NCBI GenBank assembly: GCA_023249255.1 | Contig: JAHFCY010000123.1 | Span: 1 to 9,488, forward strand | Length of the DNA: 9,488 nt | Reading direction: 5' to 3' | Source: Candidatus Lindowiibacteriota bacterium | GTDB taxonomy: Bacteria; Lindowbacteria; 2-12-FULL-62-27 | Shown here: positions 1 to 6,424 of the stretch, one piece after another | Position numbering within the stretch: the stretch's first letter is position 1 | How the letters are laid out: each line of letters starts with the position of its first letter | Position numbers and translations under genes: made by a program | The notes under the pieces: model-generated | What the model was told of the DNA's origin: nothing | The model's database searches: none | The model's input: the letters and a program-made list of their open reading frames with translations, nothing else

Positions 1-284
1 CGAACGGCGTCGATCTTACCTTTCGGTCCGATCAACGTCACGGTCTCTTTGCACGCGAACTGGTCGGGTTGAATGAGGTCCCGCATTTTTGTCAGTTTGT
101 GTCCCCGGCCAAACAGCGCCACCACATGGTCCGGCTGAAGATGCAGATGCCGGCTCGAAACGCCGATCGGAACGACGCGATGGACCGTGACGGCGCCGCC
201 CCCCCCTGCAGGCACTGCGCGGATGATCCGCCGCACCACTCGCTCCACGGCTGACTGAACCTCCGCATCGTCCACCGTGATCAT
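1..284 (-). CDS. pduL: PduL-type phosphate propanoyltransferase, 5' part (3' end beyond window)
   Basis: PduL interconverts propanoyl- or acetyl-CoA and the acyl phosphate, regenerating CoA, often in the lumen of a bacterial microcompartment. About 94 codons are visible. Residues 37-47 read VPIGVSSRHLH, the family's SxRHxH signature whose histidines bind zinc in known PduL structures. It is followed by a conserved stretch containing LTKMRDL, QPDQFAC and KETVTLIGPKGKI. Residues 3-24 look like an amphipathic helix (acidic start, then VERVVRRIIRAV) followed by PAGGGG, the usual layout of an encapsulation peptide plus linker ahead of the catalytic domain. The ATG overlaps the eutJ stop as ATGA and has a good Shine-Dalgarno GGTGAG six bases upstream, which fixes the start. 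The gene is cut by the window edge, so the second half of the enzyme cannot be inspected. The family call is secure; the targeting role is inferred. Confidence 0.93.
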   Translation of the reverse strand, partial: MITVDDAEVQSAVERVVRRIIRAVPAGGGGAVTVHRVVPIGVSSRHLHLQPDHVVALFGRGHKLTKMRDLIQPDQFACKETVTLIGPKGKIDAV

Positions 285-1174
285 CGCAGACTCACCGCGG
301 GCGTGGACCGGCCCGCGCCCGTTCGCGGACCCGGCGACCGGCGCAGTTCAAGACCGGCCAGCGCGATCCCAAGAGGCGTGGCAAAGAGAGGTTCCGGCGG
401 AATTTCGACGCGGCGGCCAAGTTCTTCCTCGAAGATTTCCTGAAATCCCTCAAGCTGGGGCGTGCCGCCGACCAGAACGCACGGTTGGGATTGCGAAACG
501 CCGGCAACATGAGATTTCACAATCGACGCCATTTTTTCAATCACCGGCCGCACCACGTTCAAAAATTGCCGGCCGCCTTCCAAGCGCTTTCGCCGCTCCG
601 CTTCGGCATACGGAATTTTGTGCGCGCCGGCGATCACCAGCGACAGATGCCGTCCGCCCGTCGCCTCGTCGGCGGAGTAGACGACCTTGCCCGACTCCAG
701 CACGGAAATGCCGGTCGTGCCGCCGCCGATGTCGACGACGATCCCGTCCGACACGCCCAGCGCCTTCGCGGCCGCTGTCGGCTCGTCCAGCACCGCGCCG
801 ATCTCCAGCCCGACGTCCCGCACGACATGCTCGCTCAAATCCGGATCGGTCCCCGGGGGATATCCCGTCGAACAGCGCTCAATCGGCCGGCCCAGCGCCT
901 CTTCGGCGTTCTTCACCATTCTCTGCAAAATGTTTCGCGCGCCGACAAAATCGACAACCACTCCATCCCGGACGACTTCGGCCCACTCGAGATACCCGCC
1001 GACGGGCTCGCCCGATTCGTCCAGCACGACAAACACAATGTCGGCCGTGCCCAGATCCACGCCCGCAACCGAAGCGCCTTCGATGGGGTGCAGGGGATGG
1101 TCTCCACGGACAGCTTCCGCCAGGCGAATCAATCTCTGTTTTCGATTTGAGTCGATCATGGCTTCTTGTAACAT
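281..1174 (-). CDS. eutJ: EutJ-family Hsp70/actin-fold ATPase
   Basis: EutJ is a putative chaperone-like ATPase of microcompartment operons; its exact role is not settled. The protein (297 residues from this ATG; E. coli EutJ is about 278) shows the Hsp70/actin nucleotide-binding signatures. These are phosphate-1 around residues 37-44 (AGVDLGTAD), DEPTAAAKALGV at 130-141, phosphate-2 VVDIGGGTTGISVL at 146-159, and the adenosine motif VLVGGTPQLEGF at 233-244. There is no substrate-binding domain, as usual for EutJ. Neither candidate start has a good ribosome site. The ATG at 1159 (MIDSN) gives an N-terminus ahead of the phosphate-1 motif matching family length and avoids the hairpin at 1175-1191, so it may be the real start. 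The gene follows the transglycosylase by 25 bases and overlaps pduL by ATGA. Pairing with pduL is the context that points to a microcompartment locus. Confidence 0.92.
   Translation of the reverse strand: MLQEAMIDSNRKQRLIRLAEAVRGDHPLHPIEGASVAGVDLGTADIVFVVLDESGEPVGGYLEWAEVVRDGVVVDFVGARNILQRMVKNAEEALGRPIERCSTGYPPGTDPDLSEHVVRDVGLEIGAVLDEPTAAAKALGVSDGIVVDIGGGTTGISVLESGKVVYSADEATGGRHLSLVIAGAHKIPYAEAERRKRLEGGRQFLNVVRPVIEKMASIVKSHVAGVSQSQPCVLVGGTPQLEGFQEIFEEELGRRVEIPPEPLFATPLGIALAGLELRRSPGPRTGAGRSTPAVSLR
291..296 (-). promoter_or_regulatory. Ribosome binding site of pduL
   Basis: GGTGAG on the minus strand lies six bases before the pduL ATG and inside the last codons of eutJ. It supports the ATG at 284 as the true start and suggests that pduL is translated by its own initiation plus coupling through the ATGA overlap. 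Confidence 0.6.
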
Positions 1175-1191
1175 AACGCCGGAGCGGCGTT
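1175..1191. other. Perfect 7-bp inverted repeat between transglycosylase and eutJ
   Basis: AACGCCG and CGGCGTT are separated by a three-base loop and lie directly before the upstream eutJ ATG (1174). No T-run follows on the minus strand, so it is not a classical terminator. It could act as an intercistronic processing or stability hairpin, and it would crowd initiation at 1174, favouring 1159. Confidence 0.4.
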
Positions 1192-1199
1192 CAAGGCAA

Positions 1200-1874
1200 C
1201 TAATAATTTGTCAGCAAAAACCGTCCCTGGGAAATTTCGACGACGTAGACACTGCCCTTGTTGCTGAATCGGCTCATGGTTTCCATGACGGTGGCGACGT
1301 AAGATTTTGTTTCGGGGAAATCCGGGATCTTGTTGCCCGCCTGCTCAACGTTCTCCGGGCCGGCGTTGTAAGCGGCGAGAGCGAGCGGCATCTGGCCTTT
1401 GAACCGGCTCAACATCATCGCCAGATACCGGCAACCGGCGTCCATGTTCACGTTCGGATCCCGAAGATCTCCGGCGATGCCGATGGATTTGGCGGTCGAC
1501 GGCATGACCTGCATGAGTCCGACCGCGCCTTTGGATGATACTGCGGTCGGATTGAACGCAGACTCGGCCTGAATAATCGCTTTGACAAGCGGTTCGGGCA
1601 GATTATACGTGCGGGCATACTGGCGGATGAGACCGGCATAGAGCGCCACGCGTTCGCGGTCGGGCACGAACTGCTGAATGCTCTCCTCCTCTTTGGGATC
1701 GCCAATCAGCCGCGCGGCGCCGGGAGAAGTCGGAACATCCGACAGCACAACACGGTTGGAAGCATCATCCCGATACAGATACACGCCGGCATGGGCCGCA
1801 CTCCACGCGGCCAACACAATGCCGCACGCCACGAGCGCCACGATTGAAATGCGGGAAAAATTCTGCCGGGTCAT
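1200..1874 (-). CDS. SLT-family soluble lytic murein transglycosylase, exported
   Basis: This enzyme cleaves the MurNAc-GlcNAc bond of peptidoglycan with formation of 1,6-anhydro-MurNAc, in the periplasm. Residues 10-29 form a signal peptide ending AAHA, after which the mature part starts GVYLYRDD. Residues 30-50 (YLYRDD...VVLSDVP) resemble the short DUF4124-like module often found at the front of such enzymes. The SLT domain (family 1, Slt70/MltC-like) spans roughly 75-205: catalytic Glu104 in QAESAFNP, GLMQVMPSTA at 119-128, LAAYNAGPENV at 166-176, and PETKSYVATV at 187-196. The length of 224 residues is typical of minimal SLT proteins. Its ATG overlaps the stop of the upstream barrel-TPR gene as ATGA, so it is very likely co-translated with it. 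A role in local wall remodelling for envelope assembly is an inference from that linkage. Confidence 0.93.
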   Translation of the reverse strand: MTRQNFSRISIVALVACGIVLAAWSAAHAGVYLYRDDASNRVVLSDVPTSPGAARLIGDPKEEESIQQFVPDRERVALYAGLIRQYARTYNLPEPLVKAIIQAESAFNPTAVSSKGAVGLMQVMPSTAKSIGIAGDLRDPNVNMDAGCRYLAMMLSRFKGQMPLALAAYNAGPENVEQAGNKIPDFPETKSYVATVMETMSRFSNKGSVYVVEISQGRFLLTNY

Positions 1875-3271
1875 TCCACGCCAAGCGCCTTGAGATTTTC
1901 CCGGGCCGTTTCATTCGACGGATCGATCTCCAGCACTTTCTGCCATTCCCGAATCGCCCCGGCCTGGTCCTGCAGATAATAGTACGTGTAGCCGAGATAG
2001 AGGTGGCTGTCAGCATCGACGGGATTGAGAAGCATCGCGTTTTTGAAATATTTTTTGGCGTCGGCATATTTTTTCTGCTGGAAATAAGCGGTGGCCAGAT
2101 TGTAATGGAGAAGCGGGTCGTTGTCTTTGAGTTTGATCGCCGCTTCGTAGTTCGTGGCTGCTGACGCGTAATCGCCGCGATTGAACGCGTCGGATGCGTC
2201 CGCAATGCTCTTCTGCACCCGCTCCTCCACGGTCGGCCCGGCCGGCGGGGCCTGCGAGGGGGGTTTCGGCGTCTCATACTGCGCCGGAGGCTCAAACACG
2301 GGACCGCTCGGTTTTTCTTCGGCCGGTTTCGTTGCTTGAGTCGCAGTTCCGGCAGCCGGTTTTTGTTCGGACTGCTTCGCATCCTTCGGCGTCCATCGAT
2401 CGGATGACGCTGCCCGTTTCGAAACTTGTCCCCACATGATATCGATTCCGCCTCTCAGCGTGAACGACGGACTACCCTTCTGAAATCCTTTCCCAAGAGC
2501 GCCCTCGAGGTTCATCCGGTCGGACATCGCCAGCCGGCCGCCAAACAACAGGTCGAGCCTGCCGGTTGTCGAACTGACGCCGACTTTCCCCTTGTAGGGC
2601 GAGGTCGCGCCGGCCAGTTCCACAATTCCTGTAAACCTGTTTGAAAACGGCCGGACATAGCCAATCCCGTAACTGATGACAGATTTATAGTCGACTTGGA
2701 ATGTCTTCCCAAGGTTCACATCGCCGCTTTTGAACAGAAATCCAAGATTGAGATTCAGCGCGCCGCCGCCGATCTGCGGGCCGTACAGGAATTTGAGGCC
2801 GAAATCAAAACTGTCGAGGCTGTTGTAGAGAGTGTTGTCGCCGGCAAAAGCAAGATCGGCCATGGCCGCCATATCAGGCATGAAATTCCATTTGCCGAAC
2901 AGCCGAAGCCGCCGGAGGCCATTGCCGTTCAGAAATGAACCGCCGCCCGTGACGTTGACGCCGCCCTTGTCCAGCTCAAATCCGGCGTCGCCGCCGATTT
3001 CCCACCGGTCGTTCAGGCCGTATCGAATCTCGATCGGAAACAGGACGTATCCGACTTTCAATTCGACATTCGCCCCGGATACGTTCGTGATCATCGGCTT
3101 GGCCTTGCTGCCATATTCCAGAACCGAACGCAAATTCCACGCGCCGCGGCCAACGGTGGACGCGCTTTCGAGAAAAGCCCCGTCCATCATCCTGGCCGAC
3201 GCATACATCGGCAGAACCGCCGTCATCGCCGCGGCCAGAATCATCCGAATACATTGCTTCCAGTCTGTCAT
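1871..3271 (-). CDS. Predicted outer-membrane beta-barrel protein with C-terminal TPR domain (copy 2)
   Basis: No named family is recognised for the whole protein. Residues 1-26 form a signal peptide ending ASA, and the mature protein starts RMMDG. Residues 27-281 are rich in alternating hydrophobic/polar strands with Gly and aromatic residues (for example FPIEIRYGLNDRWEIGGDAGF at 78-98, FDFGLKFLYGPQIGGG at 155-170, GGIDIMWG at 274-281), as in transporter-like outer-membrane barrels. Residues 282-346 are a Pro/Lys/Ala-rich linker. Residues 350-463 hold three TPR units, with AFNRGDYASAATNYEAAI, LHYNLATAYFQQKKYADA and HLYLGYTYYYLQDQAGA. It is a clear paralogue of the next gene upstream. The start has no obvious ribosome site; an internal ATG at residue 10 would damage the signal peptide. 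It is probably cotranscribed with the transglycosylase that overlaps its stop. Barrel topology and TPR are sequence-pattern calls; the job (scaffold, assembly platform or channel) is unknown. Confidence 0.8.
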   Translation of the reverse strand: MTDWKQCIRMILAAAMTAVLPMYASARMMDGAFLESASTVGRGAWNLRSVLEYGSKAKPMITNVSGANVELKVGYVLFPIEIRYGLNDRWEIGGDAGFELDKGGVNVTGGGSFLNGNGLRRLRLFGKWNFMPDMAAMADLAFAGDNTLYNSLDSFDFGLKFLYGPQIGGGALNLNLGFLFKSGDVNLGKTFQVDYKSVISYGIGYVRPFSNRFTGIVELAGATSPYKGKVGVSSTTGRLDLLFGGRLAMSDRMNLEGALGKGFQKGSPSFTLRGGIDIMWGQVSKRAASSDRWTPKDAKQSEQKPAAGTATQATKPAEEKPSGPVFEPPAQYETPKPPSQAPPAGPTVEERVQKSIADASDAFNRGDYASAATNYEAAIKLKDNDPLLHYNLATAYFQQKKYADAKKYFKNAMLLNPVDADSHLYLGYTYYYLQDQAGAIREWQKVLEIDPSNETARENLKALGVE

Positions 3272-3333
3272 GATTTGGTGGTTATCGTATATCTTCGGCC
3301 TAAAATCAATCGCCGGATTTACACATCGAGCGT

Positions 3334-3364
3334 GGAATTCGGCCCGCCGCCGGCGCCGAATTCC
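3334..3364. other. Strong intergenic hairpin between the two barrel-TPR genes
   Basis: GGAATTCGGC and GCCGAATTCC form a perfect 10-bp inverted repeat with an 11-base GC-rich loop, 21 bases past the stop of barrel-TPR copy 1 and 62 bases before the start of copy 2. No T-run follows on the minus strand, so it is more likely an mRNA-stabilising or processing hairpin, or a leaky terminator that lowers expression of copy 2, than a full intrinsic terminator. Confidence 0.5.
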
Positions 3365-3385
3365 CTGACACGACTTCTCCGCCGT

Positions 3386-4852
3386 CTACTCGCCCCCGAG
3401 CGACTGAAGATTGTCTTTGGCCAGCGTGTTTGAGGGATCCAGATCGAGAACTTTTTTCCACTCGCGGGCCGCGCCGGTCTGGTCCTGAAGGTAATAGTAC
3501 GTGTATCCGAGATAGAGGTGGCTGTCGACATCCGACGGATTCAACGTGACCGCGTTCTTGTAGTAGGTCTTGGCGTCGGAATACTGCTTCTGCTGGAAAT
3601 ACGCCGTCGCAATATTATAGTGAAGAACAGGATCGTCGGACTTCAGCCGGATCGCGCTCTGATAATTCGCGACAGCGGAAACGTAATCCCCGCGCTGAAA
3701 CGCCGCAGACGCGTCCGTGACATACTGGCCGAGCATCTCCTCCGCGGACTGACCTGACGGTTCGGCCTGCGCCGGAGCAACCGCGGGCGCCGAAGTTGTC
3801 GCGGGCGCTGTGGGCGCCGAACGGCTGGGCGGGGGCTCGTAGTATCCGCCGGCGTCGGCCGATTTTTTCGCCGCCTGCGCAGGCGTCTCGGTTGTCGACG
3901 TCCTTGCGGGTCTGGTCGTCTGGGCCGGCTCGGAACGGGATGGCTCTGTACGCATCGACGATGACGAACCCGACGACGTGTACTCTTCCACCGTTCCCCA
4001 CATGATGTCCATGCCGACTTTCAACAGAAACCCCGGACTGCCGTCACCCAATCCGATGCCCAGTCCCCCTTCGAATCCGAACCGGTCCGTCAACGCGTAC
4101 CGGCCGCCCATGGTGAAACCCAGCAGATCGTTGAAATCGATGCCCGATCCTCCGCTGAACGAAGAACTCGATCCGGCGACTTCGAACACGCCGGTGAATC
4201 TGTCGCTGTAGGGATAGACATAGCCGATGCCGTAGCTGAAGACGGTGGCGTAGTTGCGCATCGAATTGGTGATTTTGGGGTTGCCTGTGGCGAAATCGGC
4301 CGTGCCGTTTTTGAACAGAACTCCAAGATTGAGGTTCAGGTTGCCCTGGCCAAGTTGCGGGCCATAGATGAATTTCAAACCAAAATCGAGACTGCCCGAA
4401 CTGTAGTAGAGCGATTTATCGCCCAGAAAGGAAAGTTCGGCCATGCCGGCCACGTCATTCCAGAAATTCCATTTGCCGTAGAGCCGGAACCGCTGAAGTC
4501 CGCTGCCGTCGAAATAATTCGCTGATCCGTCCGGTGTGCCGTCATCTGTTTCAAAGGCAAGGTCGCCGCCGACCTCGAGCTGGTCAGACAGGCCGTAGCG
4601 AATCTCGATGGGCAGGCGGATCGAATCGACTTTGGCCGTCACGCTCGACCCGCCGGCCGACACGCCGCTGCCGACGGTCATGGCTTCCGCCCCGCTGCCG
4701 AATTCCAGATAGGATTTTAAATTCCACGCGTCCCGATTCAGGGTCGACGTGCCCTCAATATAAAATCCGTCCATCATTTTAGCCTCGGATGCAACCGGCG
4801 CCAACAAAATAAATCCGGCCAATACCAGCCACCCAACGTTGCCCTTTTTCAT
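3386..4852 (-). CDS. Predicted outer-membrane beta-barrel protein with C-terminal TPR domain (copy 1)
   Basis: This is a paralogue of the gene that follows it, with the same order of parts. Residues 1-24 form a lipophilic signal peptide with MKK at the front and ASEA before the cut; the mature protein starts KMMDG. Residues 26-287 are the predicted barrel (PIEIRYGLSDQLEVGGDLAF at 81-100, LDFGLKFIYGPQLGQG at 155-170, RFTGVFEVAGSSSSF at 218-232, MDIMWGTV at 281-288). Residues 288-370 are a Ser/Thr/Pro/Ala linker with several PA-type stretches. Residues 374-485 hold three TPR units (AFQRGDYVSAVANYQSAI, LHYNIATAYFQQKQYSDA, HLYLGYTYYYLQDQTGA). The TPR part and barrel end motifs are nearly the same in both copies, while the linkers differ strongly, as expected for spacers. 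The gene is 123 bases past mltG and probably starts its own transcript. The function is unknown; the TPR would face the periplasm if the barrel has normal topology. Confidence 0.8.
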   Translation of the reverse strand: MKKGNVGWLVLAGFILLAPVASEAKMMDGFYIEGTSTLNRDAWNLKSYLEFGSGAEAMTVGSGVSAGGSSVTAKVDSIRLPIEIRYGLSDQLEVGGDLAFETDDGTPDGSANYFDGSGLQRFRLYGKWNFWNDVAGMAELSFLGDKSLYYSSGSLDFGLKFIYGPQLGQGNLNLNLGVLFKNGTADFATGNPKITNSMRNYATVFSYGIGYVYPYSDRFTGVFEVAGSSSSFSGGSGIDFNDLLGFTMGGRYALTDRFGFEGGLGIGLGDGSPGFLLKVGMDIMWGTVEEYTSSGSSSSMRTEPSRSEPAQTTRPARTSTTETPAQAAKKSADAGGYYEPPPSRSAPTAPATTSAPAVAPAQAEPSGQSAEEMLGQYVTDASAAFQRGDYVSAVANYQSAIRLKSDDPVLHYNIATAYFQQKQYSDAKTYYKNAVTLNPSDVDSHLYLGYTYYYLQDQTGAAREWKKVLDLDPSNTLAKDNLQSLGGE

Positions 4853-4884
4853 GATTGCGCTACCCCATGTTCACCTTATTCTGT

Positions 4885-4905
4885 TTCATCCGGCCCGCGG
4901 ATGAA
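4885..4905. other. 8-bp inverted repeat in the leader of barrel-TPR copy 1
   Basis: TTCATCCG and CGGATGAA pair perfectly around a five-base loop (GCCCG). The repeat lies 33 bases ahead of the start codon, between an AT-rich promoter-like box (4922-4934) and a Shine-Dalgarno-like AAGGTG. It could be a 5'-UTR hairpin affecting mRNA stability or translation of an abundant envelope protein, or a dyad operator. No T-run follows in either direction, so it does not look like the mltG terminator. Confidence 0.4.
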
Positions 4906-4921
4906 GGAACGCACACGCATC

Positions 4922-4934
4922 CCTATACTATAAA
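4922..4934 (-). promoter_or_regulatory. Weak candidate -10 region for the barrel-TPR operon
   Basis: On the minus strand the sequence TTTATAGTATAGG holds overlapping TATAGT and TATAGG boxes inside the 123-base gap between mltG and barrel-TPR copy 1. It is the only AT-rich patch in that gap. No good TTGACA-like -35 lies 16-18 bases upstream of either box, so a sigma-70 promoter is only possible here, or an activator- or alternative-sigma-dependent one. Confidence 0.25.
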
Positions 4935-4975
4935 GTCTATCGACAGGAACACCGGTTGACATAAATCGGAACAGA

Positions 4976-5974
4976 TCAGCCGCCCCCGTTTCGCGCGGCC
5001 GCAAATCTCCGCTTGGATTTTTTGTGCTCTACCCACGTTCTGGAGAATTCATGCCGCCCGTCACCCCGCGCAACGAAAAACAGATATTCGGTCTCGGCCG
5101 GCCCGGCCGCGGCCCGAATCGAGGCAAGACCCGGATTGGCGACCGGACCCGGCGGAAGACCCATGTGGCGGTAGGTATTGTAGGGCGACTCCACTTCGAG
5201 GTCGTCATCCAGCAGGCGCTTTTTTTTCATGCCGAGGGCGTATTCAACGGTCACGCACGATTCAAGCGGCATCCGTTTGTTCAGCCGGTTCCTGAACACG
5301 CCCGCGATCACCGGCCGCTCATCGTCCACAGCCGCCTCCCGTTCGACCATCGAAGCGAGTGTCAGCGTTTCGAGCGCCGGCAAAGACGCGCGGTTGAGAA
5401 CCGGCTCTGCACTCTGCCGAAACCGCGATACAAACGCCCGCAGAACGTCCTCCTCGGAACAGTCCTTCGAAAAAAAATACGTTTCGGGAAACAGAAATCC
5501 CTCCAGGCTCGGCGCGTCAACACCCGCGATCTCGCGGACGAATGCCGTGTCATGGATCAACGCGAGATAGCGGTCCCGCCGGCCAATTCCCGCGGATTCG
5601 AGACTCGACGCGATGTCATCCGCCCATTCGCCCTCGGGAATCGTCACTCGATACCGGATGACATCACCGGCAATCATTTTCTCTGCGATACTCCGGATCG
5701 AATCGCGGTCGAGCCGGTACTCGCCGGACTTGAGCCGGCGGCTGGCGCGGGTCAACCGCACGTATGCTTTGAACATCTGCCGATCCTTCACAGATCCGGG
5801 AAACAGGGCGCGTGCAATCCCGGGCGGGCCGATCCCGCGCTGGATCAGCACCACGCCCTGCGCCAGATCCGGACGGGGACGGGTCAGCGCGCAGGCGATC
5901 GCGGCAACAGTCAGGGCCGCGGCCGTGACCTGCGTCAGCCGGAGAATCAGGCGCGAGCGGATCGGAATATTCAT
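4976..5974 (-). CDS. mltG: Endolytic murein transglycosylase MltG
   Basis: MltG (YceG family) is an inner-membrane enzyme that cuts nascent glycan strands and helps end their elongation. It has one N-terminal membrane segment at about residues 13-30 and a LysM-like part at about 40-75 (VVLIQRGIGPPGIARAL). The YceG catalytic domain has LEGFLFPETYFF at 157-168, catalytic Glu211 in LASMVEREA (equivalent to Glu218 in E. coli), IAGVFRNRL at 223-231, SPYNTYRHMGLPPGPVANPG at 263-282, and YLFFVARGDGRHEFS at 297-311. Its 332 residues match the usual length of about 340. The ATG overlaps the ruvX stop as ATGA and has no clear ribosome site, so coupled translation is likely. MltG beside ruvX (as in Bacillus) and beside pabC (as in E. 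coli) are both known pairings, and here they are combined. The run of eight A residues at codons 250-252 (5220-5227) contains an A AAA AAG slippery heptamer. Confidence 0.96.
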   Translation of the reverse strand: MNIPIRSRLILRLTQVTAAALTVAAIACALTRPRPDLAQGVVLIQRGIGPPGIARALFPGSVKDRQMFKAYVRLTRASRRLKSGEYRLDRDSIRSIAEKMIAGDVIRYRVTIPEGEWADDIASSLESAGIGRRDRYLALIHDTAFVREIAGVDAPSLEGFLFPETYFFSKDCSEEDVLRAFVSRFRQSAEPVLNRASLPALETLTLASMVEREAAVDDERPVIAGVFRNRLNKRMPLESCVTVEYALGMKKKRLLDDDLEVESPYNTYRHMGLPPGPVANPGLASIRAAAGPAETEYLFFVARGDGRHEFSRTWVEHKKSKRRFAAARNGGG

Positions 5975-6393
5975 TCGGACGATTTCGGATGCGAACGGAG
6001 ATAATACTGGAGCAGAACCGATGCGGCCCCCGCGTCGACACGGCCCCGGCGCTTGCGGCCCGACATGCCGGCCTCGATCAAGGGCGCTTCCGCCGCTTGC
6101 GTCGTGTGGCGCTCATCCTCCAGCGTGACCGGCACATGGACGTCGGCGTGAAGTTTCTCGGCGAAGGATCGAACCTGGCGGCTCATGTCGGTTTCCCCGC
6201 CGTCATGCGCGAGCGGCAGGCCGACGATGATCTTGCGGACTTCCCGTTCCCGCACGATCGTCCCGATTTTTTCGATTCCGTCCTCGATCGACCGCACCGG
6301 CATCACGGCCAGCGGCAACGCAATTTTTTCCGCCCTGTCCGTAACGGCGATTCCGATTCGTTTCGTCCCATAATCGACAGCCATCAATGTCAT
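5971..6393 (-). CDS. ruvX: RuvX/YqgF, putative pre-16S rRNA nuclease / Holliday junction resolvase family
   Basis: This small RNase H-fold protein is linked in E. coli to 5'-end processing of 16S rRNA and was earlier proposed as a Holliday junction resolvase. It has 140 residues, the normal family length. Visible motifs are MAVDYGTKRIGIAV at residues 4-17 with Asp7, KIIVGLPLAHDG at 54-65, TLEDERHTT at 90-98, and RVDAGAASVLLQYYL at 118-132 with Asp120; these carry the acidic residues expected for metal binding. Start choice is ATG at 6393 or the in-frame ATG three codons later; neither has a strong ribosome site. The gene lies 31 bases after the pabC-like gene and overlaps mltG by ATGA, so it sits in the middle of a three-gene transcription unit. 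Confidence 0.95.
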   Translation of the reverse strand: MTLMAVDYGTKRIGIAVTDRAEKIALPLAVMPVRSIEDGIEKIGTIVREREVRKIIVGLPLAHDGGETDMSRQVRSFAEKLHADVHVPVTLEDERHTTQAAEAPLIEAGMSGRKRRGRVDAGAASVLLQYYLRSHPKSSE

Positions 6394-6424
6394 GACCGGA
6401 TCGTACGGAACGGACGGCGGACGA

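Noticed and set aside
1-1174. A complete microcompartment operon within the window
   Set aside because: Only eutJ and part of pduL are visible; no shell protein or aldehyde dehydrogenase gene is present here.
277-1176. Long plus-strand ORF (299 residues) opposite eutJ
   Set aside because: Arg/Pro-rich composition with no domain; the minus-strand frame carries clear EutJ motifs. It is a GC-driven antisense shadow.
1765-2382. 205-residue minus-strand ORF overlapping the TPR end and the transglycosylase start
   Set aside because: It is an out-of-frame reading of two well-supported genes, with Arg-rich low-complexity sequence.
4956-4961. Perfect TTGACA -35-like hexamer on the plus strand
   Set aside because: No -10 box lies 15-19 bases downstream and the next plus-strand gene is far away.
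5024-6004. 326-residue plus-strand ORF opposite mltG
   Set aside because: No recognisable domain, Arg/His-rich; the opposite strand encodes an intact MltG with all motifs.
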